A stretch of DNA of 64,000 bases from a virus. The position numbers were made by a program, and so were the translations under genes. This document shows, in pieces, positions 8,747-16,627 of this stretch. Each line of letters begins with the position of its first letter. Within the stretch, counting starts at the first letter, position 1. The stretch is taken from IMG/VR virus record IMGVR_UViG_3300012985_000006, positions 78,490 to 142,489 of that record; one strand, given 5' to 3'. Below the pieces are notes generated by a model. It saw nothing but the letters and a program-made list of their open reading frames with translations, had not been told where the DNA came from and did no database searches.

Positions 8747-9673
8747 TCACGTAATCACAAGTCTAATGAGAACATCCGTGTAATCGTTTGCACTGTAACC
8801 ACTGATCCTAAGGGTTTCCTCGTAGGTCCCCAGATACAACCCCTCCACAGGGGCGACCGAGACAGTGATGTTCTGATTCTGGGCGGCACCCAAGGTCCCA
8901 CTGCTAGGAGTGAACCCAGACAACCAATTCTGGGATAGCCCCGTCAACCGAGCAATCTGGAAATCCAAGACTGATCCAGAAGGTCCGGTGTTGGTCACCA
9001 TAAAGGACATGTCGGAGATTGGCGGAAAAGGACCACTCAACGGGCGGGCTGCCGTGAAAATGACCAATGCCGTGGAGGTCCCAATGACGGCCTTTGGCCG
9101 AACATTGATCGTGACAGGAAGCGTCTGGACAGTATTTGTGGCTCTAGGGTCCTGGACGGTGATGGTGGCGTGATATGGGCTGCCACTGGTCAGCAATGAG
9201 GTGGAGTCCACCGCAACATCGAAATTACCGTACTGGTTGGGCGCCAAACCCCCCACCACAGCAGGGGAAACGTCCACATAAGGAGCGGAAGATGACAACG
9301 AAGCATCGAGCAAGGACCCGAAAACTCCAGAATTGGTCACTGTACTGGTCTGAGCGAGAGAAAACCCTCGACCCTCATCCACATCAAAAGTGAGTGAGGT
9401 GGGCGGGCCCAGCAAGATGGTGGGCTTGTAGCTCTCCTTCAGAGTCTGGATCGAGTCTGCCATCGACTGCACCACATCCCCAGGGAGTGGGATCGAATCT
9501 CTCAAAAACCCATAAGGCGTAAAGATATCAACGATTTGGAATGTAGGCTCTAGGCCCGACACATCCATTCGCGTAGTCCAGCTCCACGTTCTGGAATTTA
9601 CCAGGACACTGAACTTTATATCTTGGGTTTGAATCCTGGAAGGGGGGAACGGCAAGGTAGACTCCTCCACCAA
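8747..9673 (-). CDS. Ig-like repeat structural or adhesion protein
   Basis: A 308-residue protein composed of beta-sandwich, Ig-like domains in the C-terminal two thirds, each with the repeated pattern of alternating Val/Thr strands ending in a hydrophobic pair (for example SSGTLGAAQNQNITVSV and LYLGTYEETLRISG). The N-terminal 80 residues form a separate domain (SVLVNSRTWSWTTRMDVSG). Ig-like domains of this type decorate phage capsids and tails and bind cell-surface sugars. The start is GTG with a good GGGAGGC ribosome site 7 nt upstream. It is the first gene of the downstream structural operon, after a 78-nt gap. Confidence 0.75.
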   Translation of the reverse strand: MVEESTLPFPPSRIQTQDIKFSVLVNSRTWSWTTRMDVSGLEPTFQIVDIFTPYGFLRDSIPLPGDVVQSMADSIQTLKESYKPTILLGPPTSLTFDVDEGRGFSLAQTSTVTNSGVFGSLLDASLSSSAPYVDVSPAVVGGLAPNQYGNFDVAVDSTSLLTSGSPYHATITVQDPRATNTVQTLPVTINVRPKAVIGTSTALVIFTAARPLSGPFPPISDMSFMVTNTGPSGSVLDFQIARLTGLSQNWLSGFTPSSGTLGAAQNQNITVSVAPVEGLYLGTYEETLRISGYSANDYTDVLIRLVIT

Positions 9674-9751
9674 TTGCCTCCCTATAAGTAAAAAAGGCTT
9701 ATTTCTAGAGGTCTTAGGCTACAATCCTTAGTGTAGATCGACCTCTAGGCC
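9674..9751 (-). promoter_or_regulatory. Intergenic control region before structural operon
   Basis: A 78-nt gap between the sigma-like gene and the structural operon, long for this compact region. On the minus strand it has a TA-rich run with TTTTTT, then TTATAGGGAGG running into the ribosome site of the Ig-like gene. A weak inverted repeat (AATAAGCC and its partner) flanks the T-run, so a terminator for the upstream operon and/or a late promoter is plausible. Neither is proven. Confidence 0.4.
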
Positions 9752-10405
9752 TCAAGTACATTCGTCGCCGCCCCGATCCTTCCATTGAGGTAACGACACT
9801 TCCCTACGTATGTTGAAATTCTGAGCGATGGCGCTGAATATTTTCTCGTATGGGCGATACTGTTCGTCCTTGTCGGCTGTCTCTTGCAAAGTCTTGACCG
9901 CCTTGAAGAAGCGATGGCGGACCCGCCCTTGAGTGAGACCTAGTTTGGACGCTACCTCTGATTGGCATGTGGACACCCACATACCGATCAGGATATCGAT
10001 ATCGATCTTCTGGGGGAAGATGGTCGCCAGGTTGGTCTCAAGGTCCTCTTTTGACACGGTTGGGATCGAGAGCAGGAATTTGAGACGCTTGATACCTCGG
10101 TCCAAACGATAACTGATAGCCGCCTGAGTGACCCCAAAGATGGCGGCAATATCTGCTTGACGCTTCTTTTGAATGAAATAGAGGTAGATCAGGTCCGCTT
10201 CTCGTTCTGGGATGCAGTCCAGCAGAGGGGAGATCCGACTCTCATAGTCCCCATCCGACAAGTAATCGGACAACACATCCGCGCTTACATTGGTTACGAG
10301 ATCTTCATCTATTTTCTCGTCCTCATTGTCGAACCTGGGGTCCTCAGATGAGAAACGATTGGCCAGCTCTGAAGGGTCGATGGAGATAACGTAACCATTA
10401 CTCAT
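9752..10405 (-). CDS. Sigma-like factor with two region-4-type HTH domains
   Basis: A 217-residue putative transcription factor. The middle (about 62-115) reads as sigma-70 region 4 or LuxR-type HTH: IPEREADLIYLYFIQKKR, then QADIAAIFGVTQAAISYRLDRG. A second similar unit follows (about 130-180): MWVSTCQSEVASKLGLTQGRVRHRFFKA. The N-terminus is acidic and no region-2 core-binding block is obvious. Phage-encoded sigma-like proteins redirect host RNA polymerase to middle or late promoters. It lies just before the structural operon, consistent with late-gene control. The two-HTH layout is unusual. A non-sigma transcription regulator is the alternative. Confidence 0.75.
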   Translation of the reverse strand: MSNGYVISIDPSELANRFSSEDPRFDNEDEKIDEDLVTNVSADVLSDYLSDGDYESRISPLLDCIPEREADLIYLYFIQKKRQADIAAIFGVTQAAISYRLDRGIKRLKFLLSIPTVSKEDLETNLATIFPQKIDIDILIGMWVSTCQSEVASKLGLTQGRVRHRFFKAVKTLQETADKDEQYRPYEKIFSAIAQNFNIRREVSLPQWKDRGGDECT

Positions 10406-10406
10406 T

Positions 10407-12212
10407 TTACTCAGGTCTCCTGAAGAAGGTATTCAGCAGCTCGGGCTGGATATCGTAGTCCGCCAGAATGGCCTGCGCCACGTTGGGGTCCATATCTGTG
10501 GGGATCGATTCGATATCGACATCCACCAGAGACATGAGTTCCACATTTATTCTAATTTGCGGTTCGAAGCTGCGCAACCTCTCATACTGACCTTTAGTCA
10601 AACCAGTGAGGCCTGACCGATAGACGGCATCCACAGACCCATGAGCTTGGATAAGCGCTTTCAGGACTTTCTTGGGTACACGCGGGACGCCCGGGATATT
10701 GTCAGAGTCGTCCCCGTAAAAGGCTCGGAGTTGAACCATCTTGGACGGCGCGACTCCGATAGTTTCTAGAACGGTGGTAGGGTCGAACAAGATCTCGTTG
10801 CGCGAGCCGACCGGCGGAATCAAAAGCGAAGTATCGTCATTGACGAGTTGCAACAAATCTTTATCGGTAGAGAACATGACGTTCTTCTGCCGAGCAAGTT
10901 CACGCCTAGTCAGGGTGGCGATCACATCGTCCGCCTCCTCTTCCTTGTTCCAAGCCTGTCGGACACCCAACAATGGGAGGATCTTCTTCAGGACGGTCAG
11001 ATCTGGAGGATTGGAGTTCCTTTGCGCCTTGTACTCAGAAAAACGTGACTTGCGACGCTTCGAGCTGCCGTCCCAAGTTACGTAGAGAGCAGCATCAGGG
11101 TACCTCTTCTTGAGGGACCCTAGACTACGAAGAAATCCTACCATAGCCCCTGTCGGACGTCCCTTACTGTCCGTAAGATTGGACAATCCAGGTGCGTAGG
11201 CACAACGGCACGCCAGATTGTGCCCATCCACGATCACATTTTCGACCATATCTTTTTCCTGCTTATGTGCCAAAGCCCTAGAAATACTGTCAACATCATC
11301 CCAAAGATTGCGAATCCTTTTCAGGATCCCGTCTATCTTGGTCAACTTGTCTAGCTTGGACTGCAGACTGTTGAATACAATATCACTGTAACGATCATTG
11401 TTGAACGCCACATAACTGTACAGAAGTCGGCCCCTAGATTCCCAATCCCGCATCTTCTTCAAGTGCTCTGTTTTCTCGCGGATTTGCGACAACATCTTTG
11501 AGAAAGCGGGGGTATCTTTCAGAAATAGCTGTAGATCGGAGATCGCAGTTAGCTTGCGATACCAGATTTCCACATGAGCATAGGTTCGATACGTCTGGAC
11601 CAAATCATCAAAAGGGGCGGTCCATCGTACTATAGGATAGGCTGCCATCGCCCAATCACGGAGTGCCGTTAGACGACTATTCTCATTCGATAACGGGGCT
11701 CTCTCTTCAACGACAAGGAAGCTCCTAGGAAGCGTCACCAAACTCTGTTTGGATCGCAGATCGATCCAGACCTGTACCTTCCCTTCCTCGGGAATCTCCT
11801 CGATGACTTTGGCCCCCATGTTTTTATAGGGGCCGGAAGTGATGCGGACCCTATCCCCAATACCGATCCCCTGATCTACCAGGAGTCGTATTTGCTCTTT
11901 CATTTTGTCTATAGCGGAATCTTCCACTGTGGACAATTTCCTAGCTCGACCCGTCATACCAGGCAGAGCAAGGACTGACTGGATGTATTTAGTGTTCTCT
12001 AGGCGAAAGTATTCCTGAGGAGCTCTGTCAAGCCGAACGAACACATACCCTTCCATCAGTATGTGGACGGACCGCGCATCTGCTATTTGAGTGACAGCCG
12101 CTGGAACAAACACCTCGGCTCTCTTCAACGAACGGAGGATCGCCGATTTGATAATCTCAGGATCTTCCTGATCACCCCTAGAGGTGAGCTCCAATACGAC
12201 CCACGACCCCAT
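10407..12212 (-). CDS. NusG-domain/5'-3' exonuclease (FEN) fusion
   Basis: A 601-residue fusion. Residues 1-95 resemble the NusG NGN domain (SWVVLEL strand, LMEGYVFVRL hairpin, ALPGMTG). Residues 117-170 form a KOW domain (GIGDRVRITSGPYKNMGAKV). A helical linker spans about 180-320. From about 322 to the end is a polymerase-I-type 5'-3' exonuclease / FEN: VDGHNL, WDGSSKRR, EEEADD, STDKDL and FYGDDSDNIPG carry the metal-binding acids. The FEN domain removes RNA primers and flaps; NusG binds RNA polymerase. The start is the ATG sharing the A of the dnaX stop codon. Joining a transcription factor domain to a replication nuclease is unexpected. Confidence 0.9.
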   Translation of the reverse strand: MGSWVVLELTSRGDQEDPEIIKSAILRSLKRAEVFVPAAVTQIADARSVHILMEGYVFVRLDRAPQEYFRLENTKYIQSVLALPGMTGRARKLSTVEDSAIDKMKEQIRLLVDQGIGIGDRVRITSGPYKNMGAKVIEEIPEEGKVQVWIDLRSKQSLVTLPRSFLVVEERAPLSNENSRLTALRDWAMAAYPIVRWTAPFDDLVQTYRTYAHVEIWYRKLTAISDLQLFLKDTPAFSKMLSQIREKTEHLKKMRDWESRGRLLYSYVAFNNDRYSDIVFNSLQSKLDKLTKIDGILKRIRNLWDDVDSISRALAHKQEKDMVENVIVDGHNLACRCAYAPGLSNLTDSKGRPTGAMVGFLRSLGSLKKRYPDAALYVTWDGSSKRRKSRFSEYKAQRNSNPPDLTVLKKILPLLGVRQAWNKEEEADDVIATLTRRELARQKNVMFSTDKDLLQLVNDDTSLLIPPVGSRNEILFDPTTVLETIGVAPSKMVQLRAFYGDDSDNIPGVPRVPKKVLKALIQAHGSVDAVYRSGLTGLTKGQYERLRSFEPQIRINVELMSLVDVDIESIPTDMDPNVAQAILADYDIQPELLNTFFRRPE

Positions 12213-13630
12213 CAAGCCGCCCCTACGCCCAGTATTTTCAGACGTTGTTCAAAGCTGATGCGCCACTCTTCTGCGGTTATCAAGTCGGCACGACCCTTAG
12301 GGGTGTCCTTGAAAAGGACTCGTGTATCGGCGTCGTGCGTCCCACGAGGCATATCCTTCCGTACCGCCTTGTCATCCAAAGACGTAAGAGCCCGCGCATC
12401 GTCAGAACCCAAGTTACCCACCTTCCGATCTGAGGGGGGTGGGCTAGAAGGGCGTTTCGTCTCTGCAACCGGAGGGGTGGGCAGAACAACTTCCACCTTT
12501 GCGACAGGAGCTGCGGTTGGAGCGACTGTGGAGGCCGTTTCCTGTGCTGGAGATGCCTGAACCTGCACCAAGACTGTTTTGGTCGACGTATCTTTGGCTG
12601 GTGGCGTTCCAGACACACATGACATTACATCACATAGTAAACGGAGGCGGGTCGCCTTCGAGGTACCTAGGAAGTGCTCGGCCAGCTGCAACAGGCTATC
12701 CCCATATTGGAGTTGCAGCTTCTGGGCTAACGGTTTGTCGACGTAAGTATAATCCACGTACATGTTGTTAGCCATGCGATAGCTGGTCATGGCTGCCTCT
12801 GCCAAACCTTCGTATACTGCCTCAGGTCCAACCTGATCGCAAGTCATCTCTACGAGTTGAATAGCTGTAGAGGGAGTTCCTAACGAGAGTAAGATCTCAT
12901 AATATTTCGAAACCACCGACAAATTGAGATACTCTCTCACTGAGGCGCTGGTTATTTCACCCAGTTGGGCAATCATCTCCAAGGTATTGATGATGTCGCG
13001 CACATGGCTGTGCGATGCGTCAATCACCGTCAGTACAGCATCTTCCTCAAACCCCACCCCTTCTTGGGTCAGAATCCAACACATCCTAGTGAGCAGATCC
13101 TCACGAGGGATGGAGCGAATCTTATATTCCTCACACCTAGATCGGATCGGACCTCTGATCTTTTCTGCCTCAGTTGTGCAAAAAATGCCGACAAATTTGG
13201 CTTCCTCGATGGGTTTTAGCAACACATCTTGGGAAGCGGCGCTCATCCGGTGCATTTCATCGAACAGGTAGATACGTTTTTCTGCACCTTGGATGGCGAA
13301 AGGAAGGTCTTTGACGATCTTCCTCATGTGATCGATTGTGCCGTTTGAAGCCGCGTCCGTCTCCGTAAATGCTTGGCTGGTGTCTGCGAAAACCTCTTTG
13401 CAGTTGTTGCAGACATTGCACGGCTCCCCATCCGATTGGAGATCCTGGCAAAGCATCGCTCGGGCGAGGATACGGGCAAGGGTCGTTTTTCCTTGCCCGT
13501 GCCCGCCGCTAAAGATGTAGCTCGTGTCGAGAGCCGTACCTTTGACCAACCGCGCCTTGAGAACTAGGGCAGCACTTTCCTGGCCCAATACGTCGGAAAA
13601 ACGTACTGGGCGGTACCGCTTGTCCCACAT
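12212..13630 (-). CDS. dnaX: Clamp-loader ATPase, DnaX-like (gamma/tau)
   Basis: A 472-residue AAA+ clamp-loader subunit. It starts WDKRYRPVRFSDVLGQE as in bacterial DnaX; Walker A is GGHGQGKTT, the Zn site is CNVCNNC with an upstream Cys, Walker B is LFDEMH, and the sensor region contains an SRC arginine-finger motif (RSRCEE). A lid domain follows and the tail (about 360-440) is a disordered Pro/Ala/Thr linker. With HolA- and HolB-like genes at 33-35 kb it can form a full clamp loader that opens the beta clamp encoded 3 kb downstream. Overlaps the NusG-FEN gene by one base. Confidence 0.95.
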   Translation of the reverse strand: MWDKRYRPVRFSDVLGQESAALVLKARLVKGTALDTSYIFSGGHGQGKTTLARILARAMLCQDLQSDGEPCNVCNNCKEVFADTSQAFTETDAASNGTIDHMRKIVKDLPFAIQGAEKRIYLFDEMHRMSAASQDVLLKPIEEAKFVGIFCTTEAEKIRGPIRSRCEEYKIRSIPREDLLTRMCWILTQEGVGFEEDAVLTVIDASHSHVRDIINTLEMIAQLGEITSASVREYLNLSVVSKYYEILLSLGTPSTAIQLVEMTCDQVGPEAVYEGLAEAAMTSYRMANNMYVDYTYVDKPLAQKLQLQYGDSLLQLAEHFLGTSKATRLRLLCDVMSCVSGTPPAKDTSTKTVLVQVQASPAQETASTVAPTAAPVAKVEVVLPTPPVAETKRPSSPPPSDRKVGNLGSDDARALTSLDDKAVRKDMPRGTHDADTRVLFKDTPKGRADLITAEEWRISFEQRLKILGVGAA

Positions 13631-13631
13631 A

Positions 13632-14126
13632 TCAAACCTCGGTCGTTTGCAGCAAGTCCTCTGCCAGATTCTCTTCCTCAGTCTCCACCAAACTCCCCAG
13701 GTCTAGTTTCTGGGCGATAGAGACGAATCCTGCCAGACCCTGATGCCAAGCACCGTGGCGAGATAGGATTGAAGAGAACTCTTGAACGTCTGGCTCTCTT
13801 GTGGACCAATTCATGGTGCCGGTCTTCTCGTCTTCCTCACCAGTCAGATGCTCAAGAAGGTGGTCCACCAGAGCGGTCCTTTGAGACTCCGATAGTTCCT
13901 GCCACAGGTCGGCCGCCACCTCGATTACGAAGTCTCGTTCGAGGGCCCACTCAAAGTAACCGCTGAACTTCTTGACCTTGCCGTAAAGAGGGCGACCACC
14001 TTTATTGGAGGCCTTGTCAACGAACACGTAGCTGATCCGAGCATCCGCCAATTCAGGGTGGTAGTTGGGGATCAGGCCCGCAGCTATTTTGGCAACGTCT
14101 TCAGCTTCACTGTATATTTTGGCCAT
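13632..14126 (-). CDS. Phage metallopeptidase-family protein, altered active site
   Basis: A 164-residue protein resembling the small 'putative phage metallopeptidase' family: YVFVDKASNKGGRPLYGKVKK, an IEVAADLWQ strand, SESQRTALVDHLLEHL and a C-terminal EPDVQEFSSILSRHGAW block. In relatives the central helix carries HExxH; here it reads HLLEH, so the catalytic Glu is replaced and the protein may be inactive or altered. It follows the primase-like gene with a 22-nt gap and precedes dnaX by 1 nt. Its role in the phage is unknown. Confidence 0.7.
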   Translation of the reverse strand: MAKIYSEAEDVAKIAAGLIPNYHPELADARISYVFVDKASNKGGRPLYGKVKKFSGYFEWALERDFVIEVAADLWQELSESQRTALVDHLLEHLTGEEDEKTGTMNWSTREPDVQEFSSILSRHGAWHQGLAGFVSIAQKLDLGSLVETEEENLAEDLLQTTEV

Positions 14127-14148
14127 TGTCTCTATTTCCTTAGCTGGG

Positions 14149-14847
14149 TCAAGTTCCCAGATTCTTTAGGTATACACCGAATTTATCGTCTCCGAGGATT
14201 TCCCAAAGGTCAGATGGGTCTTTAGCCTCGCGACCATCAAAAAACTTCAAGCGGGGGAACTTGGGGATGTGCACCCGAAAGTCGGGGGCGTCATGTTGGG
14301 CAAGTTCTTTGGCCCCTTTCCACCCTGTAGGGTCCATGTCGTACCCCAACCAAACGTTTCGGACGTTGCGTTTGAGGAACCGCAACAAGGCTGTGCTGAC
14401 AGCGGCGGTCATCGTGGGGATGATGTTAGGATAGACCCTTTGGATGGGAAAAAGGTCAAACGCACCTTCGACAATCCAGATTGACTGGCTTTGCCACACA
14501 TGAGGCATCGCCTGAGCGAGCCCGAACAGTACCGGCTCATCATGGTCCAACAAATAGTCGGTATATCCTTTGGCGGCTCGATCCAGGTGTCTAAACTGTA
14601 CCCCCTTCACCTGCCCCAAGGCATTGGTCATCGGGAATACCAACATGTCGTTCAGACGTCTCCCTTGCCAACACCACTCTAAGAAGTCGGCCGCCCCCTC
14701 CATGGGCGGAAGACGCCTATTTAGATACCCTATCTGATAGCTGGAAATCTGGGTGTCGGTCACACCTCGGGCGTATAAGGCTTCGGCTACCTGTTCCGTC
14801 ACTCCAGTGGCCGCAAACTCTACCAGAGTATCAAGCCACCGAGTCAT
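14149..14847 (-). CDS. dnaG: DNA primase catalytic (TOPRIM) protein
   Basis: A 232-residue primase core that makes RNA primers for lagging-strand synthesis. The N-terminal part has the RNA polymerase-type block (FPMTNALGQVKGVQFRHL, as in DnaG). The TOPRIM fold has the acidic motifs WIVEGAFDLF (catalytic Glu and Asp) and LGYDMDPTG (DxD). The usual N-terminal zinc-binding domain and the C-terminal helicase-binding domain are missing, so it is shorter than a host DnaG. It overlaps the 204-residue upstream gene by 17 nt, and lies in the replication operon. Zinc-finger function could be supplied by another protein. Confidence 0.85.
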   Translation of the reverse strand: MTRWLDTLVEFAATGVTEQVAEALYARGVTDTQISSYQIGYLNRRLPPMEGAADFLEWCWQGRRLNDMLVFPMTNALGQVKGVQFRHLDRAAKGYTDYLLDHDEPVLFGLAQAMPHVWQSQSIWIVEGAFDLFPIQRVYPNIIPTMTAAVSTALLRFLKRNVRNVWLGYDMDPTGWKGAKELAQHDAPDFRVHIPKFPRLKFFDGREAKDPSDLWEILGDDKFGVYLKNLGT

Positions 14848-15445
14848 GACCTATTAGGATAAGGGAACGATCCGCCTGACACAACATGATTGACAGGAAT
14901 TCCCTAGACCTCATGTAGTGCCCCACCAATCCAGGGGAGGTGCTCAGTATGGCTTGACCCTCCGCCAAAGCATCAGTAACTAGGATTAGGATGCCCTCCG
15001 ATTCGGCCACATACCCCCTAGAAAGAGTTAGCCGATCCACTTCATCTTCTGACAATTCGGCGCCGCAGATTCTAGGTAAGTCGGAATACGGGAGCAACAG
15101 ATAACGGGCTTCTAGCTGAAATGAGGTCATTTTCCGCACGGCATCCGACAGATTGACGCACCGATTATCCCAGCCTAGACTCTTAGATAGAGTACCCACA
15201 GTCTCAAATAAGCCAGCCACTACGGGGTTTTCTTCGTCTATAGGACATTCGAAAAACCCTTGTAGGACGAAGGGCTCTGACTGAAGAGGATCAGTGCGCA
15301 GAAAGGTCTGGAGCAATCGCCCCTTCGTATTGGAAACGACCCACGGACCTCTCGACTTGTCCATGGGTCGTTTATTGGCGATTGGAGTGGCTTCCTTTCG
15401 AAGCCGTTCAGCAATCAAGATTCGTTCAAGAACCGAGATTTTCAT
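14831..15445 (-). CDS. Hypothetical protein in replication operon
   Basis: A 204-residue soluble protein of unknown function. It has a GLFETVGTLSKSLGW helix, an RYLLLPYSDL strand, and alternating hydrophobic strands near the C-terminus (GILILVTDALA, RSLILIGHD) that could be a nucleotide-binding-like fold, though no Walker or Rossmann glycine motif is seen. It overlaps the upstream gene by 20 nt and the primase by 17 nt. Because it is locked between the primase and SbcC-type genes, a replication or repair role is likely. Confidence 0.65.
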   Translation of the reverse strand: MKISVLERILIAERLRKEATPIANKRPMDKSRGPWVVSNTKGRLLQTFLRTDPLQSEPFVLQGFFECPIDEENPVVAGLFETVGTLSKSLGWDNRCVNLSDAVRKMTSFQLEARYLLLPYSDLPRICGAELSEDEVDRLTLSRGYVAESEGILILVTDALAEGQAILSTSPGLVGHYMRSREFLSIMLCQADRSLILIGHDSVA

Positions 15446-15953
15446 TCTTGGGTGCCGAAAGTAGAGGGGTCAAGTCGGGTACTGTGATGACGGGTTCAAT
15501 TCGAATCCTCTTAAACCACAACAACACCCGCTTCCACCAAGGGATAGCAAGTGTTTGACTGATGCCTGCCGCCCACAACAGCTCGTGCACGCCAGGCATA
15601 TTCAGTTCCAACCATTCCGGATTGGAGGTTTGGGACACGAACTCTCTGAAGAGGGACTCTTTGGTTTGCAAAGCAGTGAAGAAGGGGCATCGCTTAGCAT
15701 CGATAGGGTCTTCACAGATGGTCCCTTGCCATTCCTCAGGGTTCTCAGAATTGAGCATACAGAGGCCAATAGTGTTGGGGGTAACAATGATAGGTAGCCC
15801 CACCCTATGTTCCTCGGGACGTGGTTCGACAGGTTGCCTGTGGTTGTGGACGCAGAGATGCGGTAATCTCTGGCTAGCCTCCAGGACCCTACGGTCCAGT
15901 TCGGCGCACAGCAAGCCCCTAGCTTTGGCTAGTATTTCCTCGGGAGTCTTCAA
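15426..15953 (-). CDS. Hypothetical Cys-containing protein
   Basis: A 175-residue protein. The start used is TTG at 15953, which overlaps the TGA of the SbcC C-terminal gene (TTGA), and removes a stretch that only encodes the overlap. Four cysteines lie in the middle: LCVHNHR, IGLCML, TICEDPIDAKRCPFF. The spacing (Cys-x..-Cys-x(7-8)-Cys) is reminiscent of primase large-subunit or Fe-S-type Cys sets but is not diagnostic. The C-terminus has a short basic and aromatic stretch (PWWKRVLLWFKR). Function unknown. Confidence 0.65.
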   Translation of the reverse strand: MKTPEEILAKARGLLCAELDRRVLEASQRLPHLCVHNHRQPVEPRPEEHRVGLPIIVTPNTIGLCMLNSENPEEWQGTICEDPIDAKRCPFFTALQTKESLFREFVSQTSNPEWLELNMPGVHELLWAAGISQTLAIPWWKRVLLWFKRIRIEPVITVPDLTPLLSAPKNENLGS

Positions 15954-16627
15954 GAGGGCACCTTCTTCACTATCAAAAATGGTGTTACACCGTCTTCCTC
16001 GAAGACTTCTGAGCAACGGTAGACATTATGTGCATGTTCCTTGTAGGCGGGCTTGTGGGTGACCAGCAATAGGTCGAACCCCAACTTCTCGGCCACGCCT
16101 CTCAGGAACTGACTGGTGTAGTCAACATACTCATCTGATACTGCTCCCAGCGATTCATCCAAGATCAGGACCGGCCACAGCTTCAGACGCTTGATAGCCA
16201 AGACCCTCAAGATCAACGATACGACGGTAGAAGGTCCGCCACCGAAGGCTTCGAGCGGTTTACCTCTATGGGAACGATGGCTGCCCTTCAACCCTCTCCG
16301 AATGAAGAAGTCGACCGAGATTTTGTTGTGCTTTGGGCCAACCTCAGATTCAAGGCTCAGAATCTGATCAGTGAAAATGGTCTGCAACCCTTCAGTTGCA
16401 ATCTTTTCCACAGATCGTACCTGCTTCTCAACCAATTGATCCAAAAGTGCGCGGAAGAGCTCCACCACCTTGGACAGGATTTCTATTTCCTGATCCAGGT
16501 GGAGTACTTCCGCTTTCTTGGCCCGCAACTCGTCCGCGGCCCTATCTCGTAGGACCGTCAGACGAGTTGCAGAGGCTTCGACGCTCTTTACCCTTGCTTC
16601 GAAGGCATGAAGCGTGTCACTAGGCAT
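15950..16627 (-). CDS. sbcC-C: SbcC/Rad50 C-terminal ATPase half
   Basis: A 225-residue protein equal to the C-terminal half of a Rad50/SbcC ABC ATPase. A coiled-coil arm fills about 1-90. After it come the ABC signature (FGGGPSTVVSLIL), Walker B (VLILDESLGAVS, catalytic Glu in DES) and the H-loop (LLLVTHK). There is no Walker A or N-terminal lobe, which are in the 20014-21252 gene, so the ATPase is assembled from two chains. It overlaps the clamp gene by 40 nt. With SbcD it would process DNA ends and hairpins. Confidence 0.88.
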   Translation of the reverse strand: MPSDTLHAFEARVKSVEASATRLTVLRDRAADELRAKKAEVLHLDQEIEILSKVVELFRALLDQLVEKQVRSVEKIATEGLQTIFTDQILSLESEVGPKHNKISVDFFIRRGLKGSHRSHRGKPLEAFGGGPSTVVSLILRVLAIKRLKLWPVLILDESLGAVSDEYVDYTSQFLRGVAEKLGFDLLLVTHKPAYKEHAHNVYRCSEVFEEDGVTPFLIVKKVPS

